NCBI RefSeq assembly: GCF_003097515.1
Contig: NZ_CP029188.1
Location: forward strand, 3,536,501-3,600,500
Direction of reading: 5' to 3'
Source: Streptomyces tirandamycinicus
GTDB taxonomy: Bacteria > Actinomycetota > Actinomycetes > Streptomycetales > Streptomycetaceae
DNA length: 64,000 bases
Position numbers and translations under genes: made by a program. The notes under the pieces are model-generated. The model saw only the letters and a list, made by a program, of their open reading frames with translations, made no database searches and was not told where the DNA came from. Each line of letters begins with the position of its first letter. Position 1 is the stretch's first letter. Positions 24,916 through 32,037 of the stretch are shown piece by piece.

Positions 24916-24993
24916 TCCGCTCGTGGCAAGGTGTTTCCGCAGAAGCCGCTGGTCATCCTCTAGGCAACGGTCCGCATCTCCTGGGAGGCTCGC

Positions 24994-27063
24994 ATGGAAC
25001 GCAGGCGGTTACTGCATGCCGGAGCCGGGCTCGTCGCGGCGTCGGTGGTGGGGCCCGTACTCACCCCGGCCACGGCTCTCGCCCGCACCGCCGACGGCAC
25101 GGGCGCACCCGGCGCCGCGGTCCCGGCCGGCACGGCCGGGCGCTGTTCGGGTCCGGCGGTCTCGACGTACGGCGTAGCGACGTACACCGCGGCCATCGTC
25201 GGCATGACCGTCCTGGGCGGTCACGCCTACGTGGTGGCACGCGGTCAGAACCCGCCGCTGCTCGGTGAGATCGACCTCGGTTCGGGGAGGCTCACGAGGA
25301 CGGTGCGGCTCGCACGCGGCGAGGGCGGCTGGGCCGCGACGGTCTCCGGCGGGCAGGTGTACGTGGGCACGTACCCCGTCCCGGACCTCTACCGCTTCGA
25401 CCCGGCGAGCGGTGCGGTGCAGCAGCTCGGCACGATAGGGCCGTCGGGCGGTTTCGTCTGGTGCCTGACGACGGCGCCGGACGGCACGGTGTACGCGGGC
25501 ACCTATCCGCGCGGCGAGGTCTGGGAGTACTCGCCGGCGACCGGTGCGCTGCGCAACCTGGGTGTCGCGATGCCCGGCGAGCAGTACGTGCGCGCGATCG
25601 CCGCCGACGACCGCTACGTCTACGCGGGTACCCTCCCGCGCGGCCACATCGTCGCGTACGACCGTGCCACCGGCGCGAAGGGATCCATCACGCCGACGCC
25701 GTACGGCGGGGCCGCGTGCCTGCTCGCCCGGGGCGGACGGGTGGTCGGCGGGTTCGGCAGGTCCATCGTGGACCTGGCGCCGGACGGGAGCGACGCGCGG
25801 GTCATCCCGATACCGGCCGCGGAGCGTCTCGTCGACGCGATCACCTCGACCGGCGACGGCACGGTGTACTGCGTCGGACGGCCGACGGGCACGGTCTACC
25901 GCCGCGACGGCGAGACCCTCGTACCGGTCGCCGCGCCCACACCGCTGGACGAGCACCGGGCGCTCTTCCCGCTCCCGGACGGCAGGCTGCTGGGCGGCGC
26001 CGGCAGCGGCCGGCTGTGGTGGCTGGACCCGAACAGCGGCGGGTCGACCACGCTGGAGCTGATCGACACGGCCATGGCGGGCCCGGATCCCGTGCAGTCC
26101 CTGACCCTGGGCAGACCGGGAACGGTGCACGTCGGCGGCCACTTCTCCATCACCACCCACCGGCCCGCACAGGGCGCGAGCCGGCGGATCCCGGTGTCCG
26201 GCGAGCCGAAGCAGCTGCGCACGGCCGGCGACCGCGTCTACGCGGCGCTCTATCCGAGCACGGAGGTGCTGGAGCTCGACCCGGACCGCGGCAAGGTCCG
26301 GTCGCTCGGGTTCATCGACAACGACCAGCAGCGGCCGACGGACATGCTGTACGCGCGGGTGATCGACCGGTTCCTCATCGCGTCCGCACCGCCGGCCGGC
26401 CGGCTCAAGGGCGCGCTGACCCTGGCGGACCGGGTGAGACGGCGGCTGACCGTGTACCAGGACGTGATCACGGACCAGAGCGTGATGTCCCTGGCCCTGG
26501 ACGACCGGCTGGGCAGCGGCATCGTGTACCTCGCCGGCGACACCTGGGGCGGCGGGAGCGTGACCCCGGCCCGGCCGAGCGCGACGATCGTCGCCTTCGA
26601 CCTGTGCCGCCGCAAGGTGCTGTGGGAGGTCGCCCCGATCGAGGGGTACGCGAGCCTGCAGCACATCGAGGTGCTGGACGGAGTGCTGTACGGCGTCTAC
26701 AAGCGGCTGGCGGGCACCTGGTTCGCCATGGACCTGGAGACCCGGACGGTGCTGCGGTCCGGGAGGCTGCCGAGCTACGGCGAGCTGACCGTGCACCGCG
26801 GGCAGGTGTTCGCCTCCGTCTTCGGCGGTCTGGTGTACCGGATCGGGCCCGGTCTCGCCGAGGCCCAGCCGGTGCTCTCCGGTCTCGGCGACGGCTGGTA
26901 CAACCCGCCGCAGCTGGCCTGGGAACGGGGGTCGTGGCACGCCTGGGGCGTCGCCGGACGGGAACTGGCGCGGCTCCGCCTCGACCCGGACTGCGTCTCC
27001 GGGAACCGGGCCGGAAGCACCCCGCCGGACGAGGCGGTCCTGGAGTCGCTGCTGGCCAACTGA
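24994..27063 (+). CDS. Tat-exported beta-propeller protein (PQQ/quinoprotein-like repeats)
   Basis: The 689-aa protein starts at ATG 24994 after GGGAGG. MERRRLLHAGAGLVAASVV and PATALA form a Tat-type signal peptide, so it is exported. The body is a chain of short beta-blade repeats such as GTVYAGTYPRGEVWEYSPAT, YVYAGTLPRGHIVAYD and VYAALYPSTEVLELDPD, typical of PQQ-like or WD-like propellers without a recognisable catalytic partner. There is no lipobox. A binding or extracellular scaffolding role is plausible; no function is known to me. It is divergent from the acyl-CoA dehydrogenase with a shared operator candidate. Confidence 0.8.
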   Translation: MERRRLLHAGAGLVAASVVGPVLTPATALARTADGTGAPGAAVPAGTAGRCSGPAVSTYGVATYTAAIVGMTVLGGHAYVVARGQNPPLLGEIDLGSGRLTRTVRLARGEGGWAATVSGGQVYVGTYPVPDLYRFDPASGAVQQLGTIGPSGGFVWCLTTAPDGTVYAGTYPRGEVWEYSPATGALRNLGVAMPGEQYVRAIAADDRYVYAGTLPRGHIVAYDRATGAKGSITPTPYGGAACLLARGGRVVGGFGRSIVDLAPDGSDARVIPIPAAERLVDAITSTGDGTVYCVGRPTGTVYRRDGETLVPVAAPTPLDEHRALFPLPDGRLLGGAGSGRLWWLDPNSGGSTTLELIDTAMAGPDPVQSLTLGRPGTVHVGGHFSITTHRPAQGASRRIPVSGEPKQLRTAGDRVYAALYPSTEVLELDPDRGKVRSLGFIDNDQQRPTDMLYARVIDRFLIASAPPAGRLKGALTLADRVRRRLTVYQDVITDQSVMSLALDDRLGSGIVYLAGDTWGGGSVTPARPSATIVAFDLCRRKVLWEVAPIEGYASLQHIEVLDGVLYGVYKRLAGTWFAMDLETRTVLRSGRLPSYGELTVHRGQVFASVFGGLVYRIGPGLAEAQPVLSGLGDGWYNPPQLAWERGSWHAWGVAGRELARLRLDPDCVSGNRAGSTPPDEAVLESLLAN

Positions 27064-27420
27064 GACGGACGCGGACGACGACGACGGCTGCGGCGGCGGT
27101 GGCGACCGGTGGCGACGGTGGCGTCCCCGGCGGCGGCGTCCCGGGGAGGGCGCCGGGAGGAGGCCGGGACGGGCCGGGCAGGACGCCCGGAAGGGACCGG
27201 GCAGACAGGGAAGGAGGACGACGCCGGGAGCGCCGATGCTCCGGCGGCCCCGCACTCACGCGCGGGGCCGCCGTCCCGGGCCGGCGGCCCTCGGCGCGCC
27301 GGTCGGGACGCCGGTCAGGACGCCGGTCGGGGCGGAGTGGTCCCCCAATGGGGCCGTTCGGCCCATGCGCGCCGGCCCGGGGCGGGCCAGCGTAGGGGGG
27401 AGCACGACGGGAGCCACGCC
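27064..27420. other. Upstream region of the maturation-protease gene with DosR-like boxes
   Basis: This 357-bp stretch has no supported gene. The left half is low-complexity GGCGACGGTGGCG repeats. The right half holds overlapping palindromes at 27339-27364, 57-82 nt before the start codon of the next gene. Confidence 0.6.
27350..27364 (+). promoter_or_regulatory. Candidate DosR/OsdR-type box
   Basis: GGGGCCGTTCGGCCC contains GGGCCGTTCGGCCC, which matches the M. tuberculosis hspX DosR-box core GGGACTTTCGGCCC at 12 of 14 positions (comparison from memory). It partly overlaps a second palindrome GGTCCCCCAATGGGGCC (27339-27355). It sits 57-71 nt upstream of the next start codon, a plausible activator position. 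Confidence 0.5.
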
Positions 27421-27918
27421 ATGGACCTCCGCACCCGCATCGCGGTCATCGGACTGGGCAGCGACTCCAGGCGTGACGACGGTGTCGGCCGGGCCGTCGT
27501 CGACGCACTCCGGGAACGCGCCGCCGACCGGCCCCTTCCCCCGGTGGTCGGTCTCGCGACCTGCAACGGGGACCCCAAAAGGCTGGTCGGCCTGTGGCAC
27601 GACGCCGACCTGGCGGTGGTCGTGACCTGCGCGCACGCCTATCCCGGCGAGCCGGGCAGGGTGGTCCGCCGGGAGTTCGGCGCGCAGGGGCTCGCCCTGC
27701 CGCTGCGGGGAGAGCCGTACGACCCCGTGCTGGACGAGGCCGTGGAACTCTCCCGGACGCTCGGGAGGCTGCCGGGGCGGCTGGTGGTGTACGCGGTACA
27801 GGGAGCCGACCCGTCGGTCGGCACCGGGCTGTCCCCGACGCTGGCCGCCATGGTCGGCTCCCTGGCCGACCGCGTGCAGCGGGAAGTCGTCAGCGGGTGG
27901 GCTCCGGTGGTGCCCTGA
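27421..27918 (+). CDS. Hydrogenase-maturation-protease-like protein (HyaD/HybD family)
   Basis: The 165-aa protein has the family N-terminus IAVIGLGSDSRRDDGVGRAV, corresponding to the GxGN...D(D/E)GxG motif of endopeptidases that trim [NiFe]-hydrogenase large subunits. Two departures are visible: Ser replaces the usual Asn, and the nickel-ligand Asp that normally follows the second strand is replaced in VVVTCAHAYPG. No hydrogenase gene is in the window. It may be a non-canonical or substrate-shifted member. It precedes the DevR-like regulator by about 370 bp in the same direction and has its own upstream DosR-like box. Confidence 0.75.
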   Translation: MDLRTRIAVIGLGSDSRRDDGVGRAVVDALRERAADRPLPPVVGLATCNGDPKRLVGLWHDADLAVVVTCAHAYPGEPGRVVRREFGAQGLALPLRGEPYDPVLDEAVELSRTLGRLPGRLVVYAVQGADPSVGTGLSPTLAAMVGSLADRVQREVVSGWAPVVP

Positions 27919-28287
27919 CCGCCCTGCCACCGGCGGGTCCGGTGAGGCGCACGGCGGCGGAGCCCGGTGGGCGGCGGCGCTCCGGGCGGCCCGGCCGGGT
28001 GCCCGCCTGGCGGACCGCCCGTGGTTCCGGCGCGGGCCTACGGGATAGGCGTACCGGGGGACGAGGACCTGGGACGACGCCCGGGAACCGGACCCGAGAA
28101 CCGGGCCCGGGGACCGGACCTAGGGACCAGACCTAGGGACGAGGAAACCTGGGGACGAGGAAACCTGGGGACGAGGAAGGAGCGGCGGGAAGGCGGACCA
28201 CCGGCGAGCGGGACGGCCCCGTTGCCGCGTCCGCTGGTCGATGCGACCGGGTGAGGCGGGGTGGGACGACAGACGTGGAGGGCTCAG
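27919..28287. repeat. Repeat-rich spacer upstream of the DevR-like regulator
   Basis: This 369-bp stretch has no supported gene. Between about 28085 and 28180 it carries degenerate units around GGGACCGGACCTAGGGACC and two to three copies of GAGGAAACCTGGGGAC. The GGGACC motifs resemble DosR half-sites but are embedded in repeats, so I do not call boxes. The GGAGGG ribosome-binding site of the regulator ends the region. Confidence 0.6.
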
Positions 28288-28980
28288 ATGTCCGAGGCAC
28301 CGGTCTTCTCCGAGGAGTCGCCCATCAGGGTGTTCGTCCTGGACGACCACGAGGTGGTCCGTCGCGGGCTGCACGACATGCTCGACGCGGAACCCGACAT
28401 AGCGGTGGTCGGCGAGGCAGCCACCGCCGAGCAGGCCCTCGCCCGCGGCCCCGCGCTGCGCCCCCACGTCGCGGTCCTGGATGTCCGGCTGCCCGACGGC
28501 GACGGCGTCACCGTGTGCCGCGAACTGCGCTCCCGGATCCCGGAGCTCGCCTGTCTGATGCTCACGTCCTTCGACGACGAGGACGCGCTGCTCGACGCGA
28601 TCATGGCCGGGGCCGCCGGGTATGTGCTCAAGCAGATCAAGGGGTCCGACCTGATCTCCGCCGTACGGACGGTGGCGACGGGCAAGTCGATGCTCGATCC
28701 CTCGACCACCGCACGGCTGATGCACTCGCTCCGCACCCCCGAGAGCGCCCAGCCGGCCGAGGACGCACGCCTCGCGGCGCTCTCGGAGCGGGAGCGCGAG
28801 GTGCTCGACCTGATCGGCGAGGGCCTGACGAACCGCCAGATCGGCAAACGGCTCTACCTCTCGGAGAAGACCGTCAAGAACCACATCTCGCGGTTGCTGT
28901 CCAAGCTGGGCGTGGAGCGCCGCGTCCAGGCAGCGGTCATCGCCGCACAGGCCCACGAGCACGACGGACCGCGCGGCTGA
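28288..28980 (+). CDS. NarL/FixJ-family response regulator, DevR/DosR (OsdR) type
   Basis: The 230-aa protein has a receiver domain (about 12-130; phospho-acceptor Asp65 in VAVLDVRLPDGDG, FVLDDHEVVRRG, switch lysine in GYVLKQIKG). A LuxR helix-turn-helix follows (about 165-225; LSEREREVLDLIGEGLTNRQ, then SEKTVKNHISRLLSKLGVER). The SEKTVKN recognition-helix sequence is identical to that of mycobacterial DosR, including its DNA-contacting Lys and Asn. The predicted partner is the DevS-like kinase converging from the right. ATG 28288 follows GGAGGG. In Streptomyces this type is known as OsdR, linking oxygen stress and development. Confidence 0.9.
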   Translation: MSEAPVFSEESPIRVFVLDDHEVVRRGLHDMLDAEPDIAVVGEAATAEQALARGPALRPHVAVLDVRLPDGDGVTVCRELRSRIPELACLMLTSFDDEDALLDAIMAGAAGYVLKQIKGSDLISAVRTVATGKSMLDPSTTARLMHSLRTPESAQPAEDARLAALSEREREVLDLIGEGLTNRQIGKRLYLSEKTVKNHISRLLSKLGVERRVQAAVIAAQAHEHDGPRG

Positions 28981-29133
28981 CGCCCCGGCGTGCGCGCCGG
29001 CGGGGAGGGTCGACCTCCTGCCGGACGGCCCGGTTCCCTGCCACGGCACCCTTCTCCTGCCACGGCCCGCTTCTCCTTGCCACGCCCCGCTGCCTCTTCC
29101 ACGGTCGGCTTCCTTGGGAGACGGCTTCCCCCT

Positions 29134-29208
29134 GGACGGTCGGGTCCCCTTCGGACGGTCGGGTCCCCTTCGGACGGTCGGCTCCCTTTCGGACGGTCGG
29201 CTTCCCCC
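29134..29208. repeat. 19-bp tandem repeat (4 copies) between the regulator and kinase genes
   Basis: Units of GGACGGTCGGGTCCCCTTC start at 29134, 29153, 29172 and 29191, the last two with small changes. They fill the gap before the kinase stop codon between the two converging genes. Similar shorter repeats (CACGGC..CCTTCTCCTGC) precede them from 29035. Confidence 0.85.
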
Positions 29209-31020
29209 TCAGCCGTTCCCGGGCAGGGGTACGGACCACACCAGCCGGGTGCCGCCGGCGGCTCCGCGGGTGGTGAGGAGCTCCCCGGACAGCCTCTCGG
29301 CGCGTTCGGCCATGTTGCGCAGTCCGCTGCGGCGGCCGTGCGGCGGGATGCCGATGCCGTCGTCGGCGACGGTGACGGACAGCCGGCCCCCGTGCGCCGC
29401 GATGGTGACCTCCGTCTTCGAGGCCCGGGCGTGACGGGCGACGTTGGCCAGCGCCTCGCCGAGCACCGCGACGGCCTCGTCGGCGACCCGGCGCGGCACC
29501 TCGGTGTCGATGAGGCCCTCCATCCGCAGGGCGGGAGCGAAGCCGAGGGCCGGAGTGGCCTGCTCGACTGCCCGTACGGCGCGCGCCCTGAGGCCCGGCA
29601 GCGTCCCGTCGGTCTCGTGCTCACGGAGTCCGAAGATCGTCGAACGAATGATCTTGATCGTGGAGTCGAGGTCGTCGATGGCGCGCTCGAGCCGTTCCGC
29701 CGCCACCGGATGGTCCACGAACCGCTCGGCGCTCTGCAGCGTCATCCCCGTCGCGAACAGCCGCTGTATGGCGAGGTCGTGAAGGTCCCGGGCGATGCGG
29801 TCGCGGTCGGCCAGCAAGCTGACCTGTTCGGCCTCCCGGCGCCGGTCGGCCAGTTCCATGGCGAGGGCAGCCTGTCCGGCGAACCCGGAGAGGGGGGCGG
29901 TCTCCGTGTCACCGAACGGAGCGCGGCCCGCGGCACGGGCCAGTATGAGTACGCCGCGCAGCTTGTCCGGGTCGCCCACCAGAACCGCCATCGCGGGGCC
30001 GAAGTCCCGCCAGCTCTCCGGCAGGTAGGTGACACGGGGGTCGCGGGCCACGTCGGGCGTCGTCATCAGGCCGTTGCCACTGAGCAGGGCCGCCCTGGCG
30101 AGCGTGCCCTCGCCGGGCGGCAGCACCATGCCGAGGTGGCGCCCGGCGCCCTCGCCGTGCGCGTGGGCGCAGGACAGGTTCCCGTCCGGCTCGGTGAGGT
30201 AGACCAGCCCGAGGTCGGCGCTGGAGATCCGGCGTGCCCGGTCGAGCATCATCTCCAGCACCTCGGACTCCGAGGCGCCGGACAGCAGGGCGCTGGTGCA
30301 CTCGGCGCTCGCGGCGAGCCACTGCTCGCGAAAGCGGGTCTCCTCGAACAGCCGGGCGTTCTCGATGGCGATTCCGGCCGCCACGGCGAGCGTCGTCAGC
30401 ACCGCCTCGTCCTCGTCGTCGAACGAGGCCCCGCCGCGCTTCTCGGTCAGGTAGAGGTTGCCGAACACCTCGTCGCGCACCCTGATGGGCACCCCGAGGA
30501 ACGAGTGCATCGGAGGGTGGTGGTCGGGGAAGCCGGCGGACGCCTCGTGGTCGGCGAGTTCGGCGAGCCGCAGCGGCGCGGGATGCCGGATGAGTTCGCC
30601 GAGGAGTCCGTGTCCGGAAGGCAGGTCCCCGATCCGCCCGCGCAGTTCGTCACTGATGCCCACCGGCAGGAACTGCGCCAGGCGCTTGTCCTCCCCGATC
30701 ACGCCGAGGGCCCCGTACTCGGCGTCGACGAGGACGACGGCCGCCTCCACGATCTCTCGGAGCACCTGCGAGAGGTCCAGCCCCCGGCCCACCGAGAGGA
30801 CGGCCCCCAGCAGGCCGTTGAGCCTGTCCCTGGTGCCGCGCACCTCGTCGATGCGGACCTGGAGCTCTTCGAGCAGCTCGTCCAGCCTCAGCCGGGGGAC
30901 GCCACCCTCACTCCGGCCCTCTCCGCTCCGGCCTTCTACGCTTCGGCCCTCTTCGCCCCGGCCCTGTTCGCTACGGCCCTCTTCGCTCCGGCCTTCATCG
31001 CTCCGGACGTCGCCGCCCAT
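29209..31020 (-). CDS. GAF-GAF sensor histidine kinase, DevS/DosT (OsdK) type
   Basis: The 603-aa kinase has two GAF domains (about 80-225 and 240-395), a HisKA_3 dimerisation helix with phospho-acceptor His414 in DRDRIARDLHDLAIQRLF, and an HATPase domain (LGEALANVARHARASKTEV; VADDGIGIPPHGRRSGLRNM). GAF-A retains GFPDHHPPMHSFLGVPIRVR; His168 aligns with the proximal haem ligand His149 of M. tuberculosis DevS, so a haem-based O2/NO/CO or redox sensor is likely. No membrane helices are seen. Residues 8-40 are a Glu/Gly/Arg/Ser repeat (GRSEE units) encoded by a 15-bp tandem array. It is the evident partner of the DevR-like protein. Confidence 0.9.
   Translation of the reverse strand: MGGDVRSDEGRSEEGRSEQGRGEEGRSVEGRSGEGRSEGGVPRLRLDELLEELQVRIDEVRGTRDRLNGLLGAVLSVGRGLDLSQVLREIVEAAVVLVDAEYGALGVIGEDKRLAQFLPVGISDELRGRIGDLPSGHGLLGELIRHPAPLRLAELADHEASAGFPDHHPPMHSFLGVPIRVRDEVFGNLYLTEKRGGASFDDEDEAVLTTLAVAAGIAIENARLFEETRFREQWLAASAECTSALLSGASESEVLEMMLDRARRISSADLGLVYLTEPDGNLSCAHAHGEGAGRHLGMVLPPGEGTLARAALLSGNGLMTTPDVARDPRVTYLPESWRDFGPAMAVLVGDPDKLRGVLILARAAGRAPFGDTETAPLSGFAGQAALAMELADRRREAEQVSLLADRDRIARDLHDLAIQRLFATGMTLQSAERFVDHPVAAERLERAIDDLDSTIKIIRSTIFGLREHETDGTLPGLRARAVRAVEQATPALGFAPALRMEGLIDTEVPRRVADEAVAVLGEALANVARHARASKTEVTIAAHGGRLSVTVADDGIGIPPHGRRSGLRNMAERAERLSGELLTTRGAAGGTRLVWSVPLPGNG
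30910..31005. repeat. In-frame 15-bp tandem repeat in the kinase 5' end
   Basis: About six imperfect 15-bp units (CCGGCCCTCTTCGCT) encode five-residue GRSEE-like repeats at the N-terminus of the kinase, ahead of its conserved RLDELLEELQ helix. Confidence 0.8.
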
Positions 31021-31406
31021 GACACCTCCGCCGGAGTCCGACAGTCATGCCCCGCCACGCGCCGTCGCCCCGCCGTCCCGGCGAAGGCGGGCGGCCCGCA
31101 GGAGCCCGTACGGGCCGACCTCCGCGCCGCCTCTCCCGCCTGCCTCCCGGCGCACACGGAAGGCGGAAAGGGCCCATCCACTTCTCGTGGATCCTGATTG
31201 CGCGGTGAGCGTTCCGACCGTTTCTCCGCGTCCTCTGTACGAGCCCTTTCCGTCACTTCCATGGAATCACCGGGCGACGGGTACCGCCAGGGCGCGCCGG
31301 GCCCGGCCGCACGGACACCGGCGGCACCGGCGGGCCGGCACCGGCCCGCCCGGCGGACCGATCACGCCGGTCGGGCCCGTCAGGCCCGTCAGGCCCGTCA
31401 GGCCCG
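31021..31406. other. Spacer between kinase start and DUF1876 stop
   Basis: No gene is supported in these 386 bp. A perfect inverted repeat ATCCAC-TTCTC-GTGGAT lies at 31176-31192, about 155 nt upstream of the kinase start. A 9-bp tandem repeat (CAGGCCCGT, four to five copies) at 31375-31412 runs into the 3' end of the DUF1876 gene. Confidence 0.55.
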
Positions 31407-31697
31407 TCAGGCCGAGGGCCAGCCGTAGGGGGCCGAGACCGTGTTCCCGGGCCCCGCGCCCACCGCCTCGAGGTCCTGGTCCGCCACCCGCATCAGCTGG
31501 CGGGCGAGGTCGCTCATGGCCCGGCTCGCCGCGAGTTCGTCGCCGATCTCCGGGACGTCCACGTCCTGCGGATTACAGCGCGCCGTCCCCCGGCCCGTGA
31601 GTTTCGCCGTACCGGTGTCCAGGACCATCCTGGCCCTGGTCGTGCCGTCCTCCTCGGACAGGTACATGCGCACCTGCCATTCCAGCGTCCGTGTCAT
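31407..31697 (-). CDS. DUF1876 family protein (Rv1738-like, dsRBD-fold)
   Basis: The 96-aa protein (MTRTLEWQVRMYLSEEDGTT, then GTARCNPQDVDVPEIGDELA and ASRAMSDLARQLM) is DUF1876. The M. tuberculosis member Rv1738 is among the genes most strongly induced by hypoxia under DosR, and its fold resembles ribosome hibernation factors. A role in translational quiescence is therefore plausible but unproven. The start ATG 31697 is unambiguous. It lies between the DevS-like kinase and a divergent MFS gene, and a GGGTTCCAGGATCCC palindrome lies 106 nt upstream. Confidence 0.88.
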   Translation of the reverse strand: MTRTLEWQVRMYLSEEDGTTRARMVLDTGTAKLTGRGTARCNPQDVDVPEIGDELAASRAMSDLARQLMRVADQDLEAVGAGPGNTVSAPYGWPSA

Positions 31698-32037
31698 CGC
31701 GTACCTCCTCGCCCGTGCGGGCCGCGCCGCCGGGCCGGCTCGCCCCGGGCACCGGGGCACCGGGGCGACGACCGTCGACGTCACCGTCCGGGGCGCCGGC
31801 CCGGGTTCCAGGATCCCCCGCCCGCGGGCGCCCGCGCGACCGTGCGGCACACCGGCCGGGCACGGGGCGCGCAGTTCAACAGGGCGCGCCGGACGACAAG
31901 GCAGGCCGGACAACAAGGCGGCCGGCCGGGCAGGGTCCCCCTGCCGGTACGGTCGCCACCCGCGGTCGCGCACCGTCACCGCGGCTGGGACGCTGAGCTG
32001 GACGCTCCCTCTCGTGCCGACTGCCGGAGGTGCGGCC
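31698..32037. other. Divergent promoter region between DUF1876 and MFS genes
   Basis: This 340-bp stretch has no gene. At 31803-31817 it has GGGTTCCAGGATCCC (GGGATCCTGGAACCC on the other strand), a weak DosR-box-like palindrome. Short GC-rich repeats fill the rest. Confidence 0.5.
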
